DNA from: Methylomarinum vadi
GTDB lineage: Bacteria; Pseudomonadota; Gammaproteobacteria; Methylococcales; Methylomonadaceae
Assembly (NCBI RefSeq): GCF_000733935.1
Contig: NZ_JPON01000001.1
Span: 1 to 64,000, forward strand
Direction of reading: 5' to 3'
DNA: 64,000 bases
Shown: one piece after another, positions 27,996-36,496 of the stretch
How the letters are laid out: every line of letters begins with the position of its first letter
Numbering within the stretch: position 1 is the stretch's first letter
The notes under the pieces: generated by a model
What the model was told of the DNA's origin: nothing
Database searches by the model: none
What the model saw: only the letters and a program-made list of their open reading frames with translations
Program-made: the position numbers and the translations under genes

Positions 27996-29573
27996 ATGGC
28001 TGGCAAACCCACAACACCGTCTGAGAATTTGTCGATCTCACAACCGGCAGAAGCAACCACTAGCCCGGCGCCACAGATGATCGACATCTCCCGAATTCAG
28101 CCATACGAGCACAATCCGCGTCACGGCCGCAATCCCGAATATGACCGGATTAGAGACTCGATTCGCAATACCGGTCTGGACCAACCTTTGGTGGTCACGC
28201 AGCGCCCGGATGCGACTGACTTTATCGTCCATGCCGGTGGTAATACACGGCTGATCATCCTGAAGGAGTTATTCGCTGAGACCGGTGATCCACGTTTTGC
28301 CGCAGTACCTTGCCTACTCAAAGCCTGGTGCTGCGAATCTGATGTCCTGCTGGCGCATCTTCGGGAAAACGACCTGCGGGGAGGCCTTACCTTTATCGAT
28401 AAGGCGCGCGCTGTTTGCGAAGCGCAAAAATTGCTTGCCGAAGAACTCGGTCTCGATGTGATCTCTCAAAGGCGTCTGGAAACAGAACTCCGCCATGCCG
28501 GATATCGCATCACCCAGGCGCGTATTTCCCAGATGGTGTACACCGTCCATCGTCTATTGCCCGTCATCCCCATTGCACTCGAAGGCGGGCTCGGCAGGCC
28601 GCATGTCGAACGCATTCGCAGATTGGAGCGTGCCGCTCACAAGATTTGGCAGGATCGGTGTTCCGAGTCGGCAGAGGATTTCGAAGAGGTCTTCACGACA
28701 CTATGCAAACGGTACGATAGCCCCGACTGGGACACAGATGTACTCCGCAGCGCATTGGAATCTGAAATTGCCGCTGCATTGGATGTCAGCATTCATACCG
28801 TACGCGTGATGCTCGATGCCGAGATGGCCGGCAGGGAACTGGTGATTCCAGAGGCCGAAGTGGAACCGGATCCGAATGAGGAATCGTCAGAACTTGAGCG
28901 CCCTACAGACGAATCGTTCGATCCTGACCAGGATGATGGAGTTTCGCGTGTATCCAGTTCGGATCGAACATCCACTGATGAGTTACCACCGGAACTACCG
29001 GATCAGGCGAATCCCGGTAGTGCGCCGGATACTGGTCTTCTGGATGACGATGTCAAAGAGACTTCTGAGCCTGACACCGAGCTACCGTATCTAACCAACG
29101 ATACCAGTCCGAACGATCTGAAGTCTTTGCGTGGCCGAGCCTGGACGCTTGCGACACGACTGGCCCAGCGTAACGGTATGGCGGACCTCGTTGAAGCGGT
29201 GTCCGGCAAAGGCTTGGGATTCGTACTACGCGATGTTCCAGATCCAACCCTGGCGGATCAGCTCGACGAGGATAGTTTGAGTCAGCTCACCATGCTGTGG
29301 TGGCAGTTGGCGGCTTGTGCGGAGATGACCTTTGCACCGCTCGAGGCCATGCTGCCGCTCCTGCCAGACGAGTCCATCCTTCGCCGTGCACTCGAGACCG
29401 AAGATGCCGATCTGTTATTCAGCAGTATCTGGACACTGGATCCAGGTCACACCGGATATCGGCTCTGGCGGCCGCTCGATGATCGGGATTGGCGTGATTT
29501 GCTGGGCTTGATGGATACCTATCGACGCATCCGCCGTATCGCCGCGGAGACCGGTGTATCGGTCTGGGAGTAG
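27996..29573 (+). CDS. ParB-family protein of the ICE
   Basis: The protein has 525 residues. The ParB/Sulfiredoxin fold lies at about 28-120, with IQPYEHNPRHGRNPEYDRIRDS-type start, VVTQRPDATDFIVHAGGNTR and LLAHLRENDLRGGLTFIDKA. A ParB HTH follows (about 140-190). A Glu/Asp-rich linker (about 290-370) leads to a C-terminal domain special to ICE forms. No ParA partner is in the window. In related elements ParB is part of a maintenance and regulation cluster with DUF2857 and STY4528, which follow here. Confidence 0.87.
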   Translation: MAGKPTTPSENLSISQPAEATTSPAPQMIDISRIQPYEHNPRHGRNPEYDRIRDSIRNTGLDQPLVVTQRPDATDFIVHAGGNTRLIILKELFAETGDPRFAAVPCLLKAWCCESDVLLAHLRENDLRGGLTFIDKARAVCEAQKLLAEELGLDVISQRRLETELRHAGYRITQARISQMVYTVHRLLPVIPIALEGGLGRPHVERIRRLERAAHKIWQDRCSESAEDFEEVFTTLCKRYDSPDWDTDVLRSALESEIAAALDVSIHTVRVMLDAEMAGRELVIPEAEVEPDPNEESSELERPTDESFDPDQDDGVSRVSSSDRTSTDELPPELPDQANPGSAPDTGLLDDDVKETSEPDTELPYLTNDTSPNDLKSLRGRAWTLATRLAQRNGMADLVEAVSGKGLGFVLRDVPDPTLADQLDEDSLSQLTMLWWQLAACAEMTFAPLEAMLPLLPDESILRRALETEDADLLFSSIWTLDPGHTGYRLWRPLDDRDWRDLLGLMDTYRRIRRIAAETGVSVWE

Positions 29574-29578
29574 AGGCG

Positions 29579-30184
29579 ATGGAAAGCACGAAGGAATCCG
29601 ATCTGGTCACCGCTGTACTGATGTATGCCATTCGCTGCCTGGCAGAAGGGGACCACGTGGCCCTGCAAAACATGAAATTCGGTCCACGGGAGATCGAGGC
29701 TCTGCGGGAGATGAACGTCTCGGACCTGTACCGTGTTGAATCGCTTCGTGCCCACTGTCTGGATATCGCCCTGAATCGGCAGGTCTACTGGCCGATGATT
29801 GATCACCTGCAGGTGCAGCGCGAATCGGAAGAAACCCTGCAGTCGCTGATCGCAGCCGATGCGCCGCATGAGATGCTGTTGATCCTGTTCGGATTGAATG
29901 CCCGTGATTACGGTCGGCTAAGGCGTACTCTGTCTGTGAGCCCTTCGGTCGGGCGTCCCCCCGAAGCCGATGAGGAAAGCTCCCACCGACTCTGGCAGGC
30001 CTGGTCGAGCCGGGTCGATGGGGAGACAACTGGATTACTCGCGCCCAAGGATTACCTGGAACTCCACCGGGAGACCGGGGTGCCGATGCGCGCCATCTGG
30101 AACCTGACCCAGCGATGGGCCCAGTACGGAAACCTGACCGGCCAGAATGACGATGGTGCCGCTCAGGTAGGTGATGATGGATGA
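29579..30184 (+). CDS. DUF2857-family ICE protein
   Basis: The protein has 201 residues, with the motif LFGLNARDYGRLRRTLSV and a C-terminal LWQAWSSR segment as in DUF2857. It follows the ParB gene by five bases and overlaps the next gene by 14, so it is in an operon. The family belongs to the SPI-7-type regulation/replication cluster. A link to the FlhDC-like activators of ICEclc has been proposed for relatives, but I cannot show it here. Confidence 0.8.
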   Translation: MESTKESDLVTAVLMYAIRCLAEGDHVALQNMKFGPREIEALREMNVSDLYRVESLRAHCLDIALNRQVYWPMIDHLQVQRESEETLQSLIAADAPHEMLLILFGLNARDYGRLRRTLSVSPSVGRPPEADEESSHRLWQAWSSRVDGETTGLLAPKDYLELHRETGVPMRAIWNLTQRWAQYGNLTGQNDDGAAQVGDDG

Positions 30185-31457
30185 GCAGACAGGCGTCATT
30201 CGTCCGGAAACACTCGCCCTAGACAAACTGATCAAGGCCACCATCGCTCGTGTGGAGGCATCACGCGATGGCGGTGCTGCCGACACGGTCCTTTTCCTCG
30301 GAAACCGGCACCAGTCTTTTCCCACTGCGGTAATCCGCGATCCGGTACTCGAGCCAGTCGACAAACTGGTGTGGATGGTCATCATGTTGGCGGTTCAGGA
30401 GACAGGGGCTAATGCCGCTTTTCCGAGTTATGAAACCATTTCCCGCCTGGCCAATGTTTCATCGCGTTCTACGATAGCCCGTGCGATTGCCATCCTGCGT
30501 GCCTCGCGCTGGTTGACCCTCTGTGGGCGTATGCGTAAAGCGAGCGGACGGTTTCGCGGTAACGTCTATGCACTGCATGATGAGCCCCTGCCACTGGCCG
30601 ATGTGATTCACCTGGATGGCAACTACATGGCCTTTCTGAACAAGGCCGTGAGCCATGGTCATGCCCGGGTGCGTACCGTGGCCAAGGGCGTGTTGGCATC
30701 CATTGATGAGGATGTCAGGGGCGGGCGTGACGTATGCGCCCTGGAGCATCCAATTGAACGGCGGTTGCAGTCAGCGGTGAGCACAGGTAACGAAGGACTA
30801 CGCCGGTTCTTCTCGTTTACCCGCGATGCTATCCAGCAGATTCGTCAAGATTCTATGGGCAACATGCAGGCGCGGGATCACCGTGACCAAAATTCGAACT
30901 CGGTTGAGACCCGAGTTCAAAAATCGAATGCACATAAATCGAACTCAGGTTGTAGTAGTAGTAATAATAAAAAAACAACAACTACTACTTCTGGTGAAGG
31001 TGCGTCGAAATTTATGCATGCCGGTGAGCATGGTGAGCCGCTGGTATATCCGCGGCGTCTGGGCGAAAACCAGCGAGACATCGTAAACCGCTATCTTTCC
31101 AAACTCGCCCCAGCGGATCGCCAGCCGATTCTTGATGAGCTGGAGGGACGGTTCCAGGCCGAGCAAAAGGGTATGAAACCGGTCTATGACGAGATCAGCT
31201 TCCTGTTCCGTCTCTGTGAACGGATGAAATCCGGCGAGTTTGTGCCCAATCTCGGCATCAAGGTACGGGATGCCCGGCACGCGCGGGAGATTCAGCGTCA
31301 ACAGGTAGCACGCCAAGACACAGCCACGGAACCGAAGGAGACTGAGGAACAACGCCAGAAGCGCATGGCGCTGGCAAAAGTACGGATGGATGAAATGCGG
31401 AAGGCGTTGGGAATGCCAATAGATAAGGGGCCATCGTCCAAACCTAACGAGACATAA
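30171..31457 (+). CDS. STY4528-family pathogenicity-island replication-type protein
   Basis: The protein has 428 residues (427 or 426 if ATG 30174 or 30177 is used). The winged-helix part at about 60-150 (FPSYETISRLANVSSRSTIARAIAILR) resembles plasmid replication initiators and phage replication proteins. A low-complexity stretch at about 258-275, rich in Ser, Asn, Lys and Thr, is encoded by trinucleotide runs that form an inverted repeat around an A7 run (about 30952-30990). The C-terminal region is charged. The role in ICE replication or maintenance is known only by family context. Confidence 0.82.
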   Translation: MMMDEQTGVIRPETLALDKLIKATIARVEASRDGGAADTVLFLGNRHQSFPTAVIRDPVLEPVDKLVWMVIMLAVQETGANAAFPSYETISRLANVSSRSTIARAIAILRASRWLTLCGRMRKASGRFRGNVYALHDEPLPLADVIHLDGNYMAFLNKAVSHGHARVRTVAKGVLASIDEDVRGGRDVCALEHPIERRLQSAVSTGNEGLRRFFSFTRDAIQQIRQDSMGNMQARDHRDQNSNSVETRVQKSNAHKSNSGCSSSNNKKTTTTTSGEGASKFMHAGEHGEPLVYPRRLGENQRDIVNRYLSKLAPADRQPILDELEGRFQAEQKGMKPVYDEISFLFRLCERMKSGEFVPNLGIKVRDARHAREIQRQQVARQDTATEPKETEEQRQKRMALAKVRMDEMRKALGMPIDKGPSSKPNET

Positions 31458-31467
31458 AGTCTCCCCT

Positions 31468-31490
31468 AGGTGATTCCAGTGGAATCACCT
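31468..31490 (+). promoter_or_regulatory. Perfect hairpin in the leader of the PFL_4669-type gene
   Basis: AGGTGATTCC and GGAATCACCT form a 10-bp stem with loop AGT just after the STY4528 stop codon. No T-run follows, so it is more like a leader or processing structure than a terminator. It is one of several strong hairpins in the gaps between ICE genes here. Confidence 0.5.
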
Positions 31491-31622
31491 GCCGAAATTC
31501 CAACTCATTACAGAACCCTCCCATTTGTCGACGGGGTTTTCCCTTGTTCATAACGAGTGCGCATGCGTTTATACGCGCAAACTCATGCAACTCTATCGAC
31601 AGAGGGGGGAACCCGACAACCC

Positions 31623-32396
31623 ATGACCACGGAAAACCCGATCCCCAAACCGGCCGATGCCGACAAACTGGGTCCACTGCGTGGCCAGGTCTGGCTGACG
31701 CTGCAGACGAACCAGGCGCGTCGGCTCATTCGTGGTCGAAACGGCACGAAAGAACAATCGCCGATCATTGGCCTGGGGCTCTTCGCTGAGCGGCTGCGAC
31801 TGATCTGGCAGGCGTCGCGCAACGGTGATCCATACGCAGACTGGTGGCTAATCAAAGTACATGAAGCCATTGAGGAGCGGGAGGCGCTATTCCTGCGTCT
31901 CCAGCGGGATCTGGATGAGCGGTTGACACAGATGGGTTCGATAGAGGTCGCGGTCGCCGAGTCTGAACGACCCTACCGGATGCCACTACAGTTCGCGAAC
32001 CCCTATGCTTATCAGGCTGCACGCCTTCTATCGACATACGATACCCTGGTTTGTGCCGCGCTAACCGCCGGCCACATCGGTGTGCTGGACCGTGCATCAC
32101 GCGACCACGTCATAGAGTTGGGCGCACGCAAGATCCGCGGTCTGTTCATGATTCCCCAAGGTTATCGCTTTCTGCGCATCGAGCGATCCGATATCCAGAA
32201 AGACAACGACAAAAATACACAGGCTGTACAGTTCATGGGAGTGGTTCCCGATGATGTATTGAGTGGCAAACGTCGTGCACCGATGGCGCCGATTCAACGT
32301 CATTTGTCATCAGGATTCTCCAGGAATCTCGGACTGCATTCCGCACCCTCCACACCGACCACAGCTCCTTCCTCTGACGAAAACGACGACACGTGA
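31623..32396 (+). CDS. TIGR03761 (PFL_4669) family ICE protein
   Basis: The protein has 257 residues from the Met before TTENPIPKP. Family traits are the start region LGPLRGQVWLTLQTNQARRL, DPYADWWLIKVHEAIEE and IRGLFMIPQGYRF near the C-terminus. It is a cytosolic backbone protein of unknown biochemical role, always in the ParB-STY4528 cluster. The tail is Ser/Pro/Thr-rich. The frame is open to an earlier ATG at 31557, but that start lacks family similarity. Confidence 0.85.
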   Translation: MTTENPIPKPADADKLGPLRGQVWLTLQTNQARRLIRGRNGTKEQSPIIGLGLFAERLRLIWQASRNGDPYADWWLIKVHEAIEEREALFLRLQRDLDERLTQMGSIEVAVAESERPYRMPLQFANPYAYQAARLLSTYDTLVCAALTAGHIGVLDRASRDHVIELGARKIRGLFMIPQGYRFLRIERSDIQKDNDKNTQAVQFMGVVPDDVLSGKRRAPMAPIQRHLSSGFSRNLGLHSAPSTPTTAPSSDENDDT

Positions 32397-32476
32397 TGTG
32401 TCGGGTTTCCTCTGGTGTGCCAGGTACGTGTCTCCATAATCCTGAGCTTGTTTGAAGTCAGTGGGGCCGTCTTGTT

Positions 32477-32821
32477 ATGGCAAAAGCACAACCTGGAACC
32501 CGAGTCACCATACAGCTTGATCCTCGTGTGGCGCTGGAATCCGTCCTGCTGAATCGACACAGACAAGTGCCGGCTAACCGCCGGCAGGAATGGTTGCGTG
32601 GGTTGCTGGTTCAGGGATTTAGATCCGAGATCGAATCGCTACGCAGTACATCTGACGATAAGAAACGCGATTCGACCACGGCATTTACGAAGTCGATGCC
32701 CCGGTCGCCGCGAAGGACTGCCGGACTTCCTGAATCGGTGCCTGCGGTTGTGAACGCTGAGCCAATGTCGGCCACGGAGGGTGCTAAACCCTTTGCGGCG
32801 CTAGGCAAGGTGATGGGCTAG
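32477..32821 (+). CDS. Small basic protein, RHH-like N-terminus
   Basis: The protein has 114 residues. The N-terminus, TRVTIQLDPRVALESVLL and RRQEWLRGLLVQGF, has the strand-helix-helix pattern of ribbon-helix-helix DNA-binding proteins; the rest is Ser/Pro/Ala-rich and probably disordered. It lies directly upstream of the ParM-like gene, so it may be its DNA-binding adaptor (ParR-like). I do not recognise a named family. Confidence 0.65.
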   Translation: MAKAQPGTRVTIQLDPRVALESVLLNRHRQVPANRRQEWLRGLLVQGFRSEIESLRSTSDDKKRDSTTAFTKSMPRSPRRTAGLPESVPAVVNAEPMSATEGAKPFAALGKVMG

Positions 32822-32872
32822 GGCAGGCAACCAACAAACATACTCGATAACGAATCAGAGGATTAAAAATAT

Positions 32873-33895
32873 ATGGCTGACGCAAGCTCAATAAATCCCA
32901 TCCCGGTTGGCCTCGACGATGGCTATGCATTCACCAAGATCGCACTTCCGGACGGCCGGTTACTCGCGATTCCTTCACGTGCTCGCGTGGGCCAGTCCGG
33001 TGTGACCTGGATCCATGAGGCCGAACAACGAATCTCTGAGTACGAGACAGAGGATACCGTGTATTCGGTTGGAGCCCTGGACGGTGCGCCCACGCATTTT
33101 GAGGGCTACCCATGGTCTGGTCTGAACCGAGCAGTTGTTCAGCACGCCCTGCAGCAGGCCGGACTTGCTGGAAAGAGTGTGCATGCAGTGTCCGGTTTGC
33201 CTGTCAGTTCCTTCTACCGCAAGAGCGGTGAGCATCGGCAGGAAACCATCGCCAGGAAGCGCGATAGCCTCAAGCAGACAGTTCACCCACTTTCTGGTGC
33301 GCTGCCAGCAGGCATAGCGTTTCATGAGGTTATACCTGAGGCGTTGGCCGCCTGGTACGACTATGTGATTGTCGAACTGGAGGACGGCGTCACACTCGAT
33401 GCGGATCGTGTCTCCGTTCCGGTTGCCATCGTCGACATCGGTGGGCGCACGACAGACTACGTCGTGGTAAAGGACCAGGGCATATTGCATGCCTCGTCCG
33501 GCTCGCTGCAGTGCGGAATGTTGAACGTGAAACAGTGCGTGACCGATGGTATCCAGGAACGATTCGATCTGGAGACACTGAGCGAACAGCTCGTTTCCCA
33601 TGCGATCGAGAACAAGGCCGTTCGCTTGCAAGGCAAGAATCATGATGTTGCTGCGCTGGTCGAGGCCGCCAAGCGCGAGGTCGTCGAGCAAATCCATGAT
33701 GAGACCCGCCGCCAATTGGGCTTGGGCATTGAGCTGGATCGTGTGCTGTTCGTCGGCGGCGGAACCGTGGCGTTGGCAGACCACATTGCCAACTGGTTCC
33801 CGCATCAGGCGATTGCCGAGCATCCGGCGTTTGCCAACGCCCGTGGCATGCTCAAGTACCTGCGCTATGTCTGTGAGGCCTCTGATGCGGCCTGA
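32873..33895 (+). CDS. ParM/StbA-type actin-like segregation ATPase
   Basis: A 340-residue actin-fold protein. The phosphate 1 loop is VGLDDGYAFTKIAL, the phosphate 2 region VAIVDIGGRTTDYVVV, and the adenosine region VLFVGGGTVALADHI near residue 305, followed by HPAFANARGMLKYLR as in ParM/StbA. ParM filaments push replicated plasmids apart; in an ICE it may stabilise the excised circle. A possible adaptor gene is upstream. No centromere-like iterons are obvious. Confidence 0.88.
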   Translation: MADASSINPIPVGLDDGYAFTKIALPDGRLLAIPSRARVGQSGVTWIHEAEQRISEYETEDTVYSVGALDGAPTHFEGYPWSGLNRAVVQHALQQAGLAGKSVHAVSGLPVSSFYRKSGEHRQETIARKRDSLKQTVHPLSGALPAGIAFHEVIPEALAAWYDYVIVELEDGVTLDADRVSVPVAIVDIGGRTTDYVVVKDQGILHASSGSLQCGMLNVKQCVTDGIQERFDLETLSEQLVSHAIENKAVRLQGKNHDVAALVEAAKREVVEQIHDETRRQLGLGIELDRVLFVGGGTVALADHIANWFPHQAIAEHPAFANARGMLKYLRYVCEASDAA

Positions 33896-34112
33896 TTGTA
33901 TTCGTTTTACTGGTTTTATCCGTCGTCACTGCGGTTCAGTGACAGTCGAGGCACCGTCGGGCCGTGCAATCGGTGCACAGCGACAGTTTGCTGTCGTCGG
34001 TCCTTTCTCAAGGGAGTGGAACCTGATTCCATTTCATTCACCCTGCCGGGCAAGCATCCCCGTCAGGGGTGCGCTTGTTCCGGGAGTTTTTAACCTCTAA
34101 GGAGCAAGTGCT
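33896..34112 (+). promoter_or_regulatory. Structured leader of the DUF3577 gene
   Basis: No gene is seen in these 217 bases. A hairpin at about 34040-34070 pairs CCCTGCCGGG with CCCCGTCAGGGG, and another small repeat, GACAGTTTGCTGTC, is near 33980-33995. A conserved RNA motif upstream of DUF3577 genes has been described, as I recall; this leader is a candidate member. The ribosome site is AAGGAG at about 34100. Confidence 0.5.
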
Positions 34113-34517
34113 ATGTCAACCAACGAAACCAAGCAGTATTTCGATCTTCACACCACCGGCATCGGTTATCTCAATCGCGTCCGGGAGGTGACACCCAAGG
34201 AAGGAGAGCCCTTCCTGAGTATCACCATCGCTGCCCTTCGTGGCAGTGTCGACAACGCCCAGTACACGCATTTCGAGTGTCGCGTGTCCGGCAAGCAGGC
34301 GCAGGAAATCGTGCGCCAGCTCAAGCCGGCCGTCGAGGGCAATCTGAAGGTACTGATCGGCTTCACACTCAGTGATCTCTTTGCCGAGTCCTTCACCTTC
34401 AAGAACGGGGACAAGGCCGGCGAGACCGGTATCAGTCTGAAGGCACGGCTACTGCGTATTGCGTGGGCCAAGGTCGACGGGCAACCGTTCTACACCGCAC
34501 AAGAAGACGCGGCGTAA
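34113..34517 (+). CDS. DUF3577/STY4534-family ICE replication-type protein
   Basis: The protein has 134 residues and the family signature IGYLNRVREVTPKEGEPFLSIT, then ALRGSVDNAQYTHFECRVSGK and LLRIAWAKVDGQPFY. DUF3577 proteins have an OB-fold-like look similar to single-stranded DNA-binding proteins and are probably involved in element DNA processing. It has a structured leader and is followed by a strong terminator, so it forms its own transcription unit or an attenuated one. Confidence 0.87.
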   Translation: MSTNETKQYFDLHTTGIGYLNRVREVTPKEGEPFLSITIAALRGSVDNAQYTHFECRVSGKQAQEIVRQLKPAVEGNLKVLIGFTLSDLFAESFTFKNGDKAGETGISLKARLLRIAWAKVDGQPFYTAQEDAA

Positions 34518-34527
34518 CTCAACGTTT

Positions 34528-34558
34528 GGCCGGGTAACACCATGTTACCCGGCCATTT
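34528..34558 (+). terminator. Intrinsic terminator after the DUF3577 gene
   Basis: GGCCGGGTAAC and GTTACCCGGCC form a perfect 11-bp stem with a 5-base loop, followed by ATTTT. It lies 10 bases after the stop codon. The T-run is short but the stem is very stable. Confidence 0.75.
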
Positions 34559-34621
34559 TCCACCCATCGGGGGATCATTCCTCCGAGGGACTGGTCTCCC
34601 TTTTTCCTGAGGAGATCAGTC

Positions 34622-35137
34622 ATGAAGAAAACGGATGCGTCCGTAGAGGCGCTGGTAGAAGACCGTTTGTCCGGTCTGAAACCAGCAGACTTGAACGATG
34701 TGGAAAAGCAATCAGTGATCACACTGGCGATGAAGGTGTTGTCTATCAAACATCGAGCCGGCAGGGTTTTGAGTAAACCGGACGAGACGCGGGATTTCCT
34801 GCGTCTGCGCCTGGCAGACTACCGTAATGAAGTCTTCGGATGTCTGTTTCTTGATAACCGTCACCGGATCATCGCTGTACGTGAGCTGTTCCAGGGCACC
34901 ATCGATGGCGCCTCGGTTTATCCGCGGGTCGTGGTGCAGCAGGCCATGGAGGTGAATGCCGCCGCTATGGTCTTTTTCCACAATCATCCGTCGGGCGTTG
35001 CTGAGCCCAGTCATGCGGATGAGGCGATTACCCGCCGTCTGAAAGACGCACTTGCACTGGTTGATGTGCGGGTGCTTGACCACTTTGTGGTCTCGGCTGG
35101 CGAAAGCGTCTCTTTTGCAGAACGAGGACTGCTCTGA
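34622..35137 (+). CDS. radC: RadC-like JAB/MPN-domain protein
   Basis: The protein has 171 residues. The JAMM-type zinc motif is intact: Glu in NEVFGCLFLD, and HNHPSGVAEPSHADE near 117-131. It is the short form without the N-terminal HhH domain, which is the form common on mobile elements. Its function is unproven; DNA-repair and anti-restriction-like roles have been suggested. The leader contains an imperfect stem at 34567-34586 (TCGGGGG/CCTCCGA). Confidence 0.85.
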   Translation: MKKTDASVEALVEDRLSGLKPADLNDVEKQSVITLAMKVLSIKHRAGRVLSKPDETRDFLRLRLADYRNEVFGCLFLDNRHRIIAVRELFQGTIDGASVYPRVVVQQAMEVNAAAMVFFHNHPSGVAEPSHADEAITRRLKDALALVDVRVLDHFVVSAGESVSFAERGLL

Positions 35138-35158
35138 AGCCCAACACTTTTCTACAAA

Positions 35159-35193
35159 CCCTGCCGGGGAAGCATCATCTTCTCCGGCAGGGG
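35159..35193 (+). promoter_or_regulatory. Strong hairpin in the leader of the DUF6573-type gene
   Basis: CCCTGCCGGGGA pairs with TCTCCGGCAGGG (12 bp with one G-T) around loop AGCATCATC-type sequence. No T-run follows; GGAGGAGG comes directly after. It resembles the hairpin upstream of the DUF3577 gene, which starts with the same CCCTGCCGGG word. Confidence 0.55.
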
Positions 35194-35235
35194 AGGAGGT
35201 GTGACCTGGTGTCTATCCATCACAGGAGAATACCC

Positions 35236-35664
35236 ATGAGTAACATTTCCAATGAACAGTCCGCCGAAGCATTTTTCGGTGAAGTAATTTCAACCTATAC
35301 CCGTGCGCAGGCCATCGATGACGGTGTACTGATCGATGCGGGTTCCATGGCCAGTGAGGCTGGTTTCAAATGGCCTGTTGCGCTGACATCTGCAGTCTGG
35401 GCCGATTGTGTGGCCTGGACCGAGGATGACAGTGAACAGCAGGTGCACCAGGATCAGTCGGGTAGGCTTTGGGACGTCCTGTATATGGCGTCCCACGCCA
35501 TACGCACCGCCAAAGATTCGGGTGACCGGCTGCTGTTCCAGCTGTATCGGGTAGCCCGTGACGGTCACTCGACCGAAGCGGTGCTGGTCACACTGAAGCT
35601 CATTGTCGGACCAGGTGATGCCGGTGAACCGGTTATCACTATCCTGCAGCCGCATGAGGACTGA
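35236..35664 (+). CDS. DUF6573-like ICE/plasmid protein
   Basis: The protein has 142 residues. The pattern VISTYTRAQAIDDGVLIDAG and FKWPVALTSAVWADC followed by SGRLWDVLYMASHAIR is that of a small family found on plasmids and ICEs, sometimes called DUF6573. No catalytic motif is known. The start before SNISNEQ has AGGAG nine bases upstream and is preferred to the in-frame codon at 35209. Confidence 0.72.
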   Translation: MSNISNEQSAEAFFGEVISTYTRAQAIDDGVLIDAGSMASEAGFKWPVALTSAVWADCVAWTEDDSEQQVHQDQSGRLWDVLYMASHAIRTAKDSGDRLLFQLYRVARDGHSTEAVLVTLKLIVGPGDAGEPVITILQPHED

Positions 35665-35724
35665 AGCGTAGTACCCATGCTGTTCGATCAACCGATCAAG
35701 TCAACGACTTGAGTTCTTCGCCAT

Positions 35725-35755
35725 ACCCATCGGGGAGGTCATCTCCCCGGTGGGT
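35725..35755 (+). promoter_or_regulatory. Strong hairpin in the leader of the next gene
   Basis: ACCCATCGGGGAG pairs with CTCCCCGGTGGGT (13 bp including one T-G) around loop GTCAT. It is followed by GATGGTCTCCCCC and then the ribosome site AAGGAG. The words CCCATCGGGG and GGTCTCCC recur in the leader of radC (about 34562-34610). Confidence 0.55.
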
Positions 35756-35793
35756 GATGGTCTCCCCCTGTAACCAATCAGAAGGAGATCATT

Positions 35794-36450
35794 ATGAAAT
35801 ATGTTATTCAATACACCTTGCCCTATGAGCACCGTGTCATGGTCGGCATCGAGGCCGACAATTCGAACGAAGCGGTCAGGAAGGCCGAGACTCTGTTCGA
35901 CCAAGGCGACATCTGGCAGGACACCGAAAAGGTGCCGTTATTGCTCGATGACTATGAAGAGAAGGGCGATAGCTCGTTGCTGTTCACGGTCGAACAGACG
36001 TTGCGCGATGATGAACCGTGGCCAACACCGGACGCAAGTGTGGTAACGCTTCGTCGCAGGGATGCGGCCTTCCAGGCGGCGAGGTTGCTGGTCGAGGCCT
36101 ACCGGCGTGGTGAGGCCCGAGGCGGCAGCATCGACTGGAGTGATCTTGATGATGCTTATCAGGCGGCGCTTCGGGGAACCGGGTCGAGTTCGGATGGAAT
36201 CAACCCCAGTCCGGCCTGCGAAAGGCTGGTTGTCGTTATGGAAGGCGGCATCGTGCAGGCAGTGATTGCCAATCAGCCAGATACAGCACCGGATATTGCC
36301 GTCGTCGATTACGATACAGACGGCTATGAGCCCAACGAGCTGCGTCCTATTACGCAATCGGATGGTAGCCAGTCGCTTGCGCTTGTCATTGAGCATTTTG
36401 TCGAGCCGGCTGGTATCAATCTGGATGAAGTATTCCAGGAATCCGAATAG
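35794..36450 (+). CDS. ICE protein of unknown function
   Basis: The protein has 218 residues, is acidic and has no membrane segment. The start MKYVIQYTLPYEHRVMVGIEADNS-like region and the repeated ALFDQGDIWQDTE pattern suggest a small alpha-beta domain; the middle and C-terminal parts (about 95-218) look like a second domain. A good ribosome site (AAGGAG, 35781-35786) sets the start. It is the last gene before a terminator and a long non-coding region. I do not recognise the family. Confidence 0.7.
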   Translation: MKYVIQYTLPYEHRVMVGIEADNSNEAVRKAETLFDQGDIWQDTEKVPLLLDDYEEKGDSSLLFTVEQTLRDDEPWPTPDASVVTLRRRDAAFQAARLLVEAYRRGEARGGSIDWSDLDDAYQAALRGTGSSSDGINPSPACERLVVVMEGGIVQAVIANQPDTAPDIAVVDYDTDGYEPNELRPITQSDGSQSLALVIEHFVEPAGINLDEVFQESE

Positions 36451-36470
36451 TCACCCCCATCCCCACCAAC

Positions 36471-36496
36471 GCCCCGCTTTATGCGGGGCTCCTTTC
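36471..36496 (+). terminator. Intrinsic terminator
   Basis: GCCCCGC and GCGGGGC form a 7-bp stem with loop TTTAT, followed by TCCTTTCT. It closes the gene group at 33.9-36.5 kb. Confidence 0.7.

Noticed and set aside
30940-30995. CRISPR-like or tandem repeat array
   Set aside because: Only short trinucleotide runs in coding frame; no spaced repeats. No CRISPR array is seen anywhere in the window.
32975-33823. 282-codon open frame opposite the ParM-like gene
   Set aside because: It lies wholly inside a well-supported gene and reads as a His/Gln/Asp-biased shadow.
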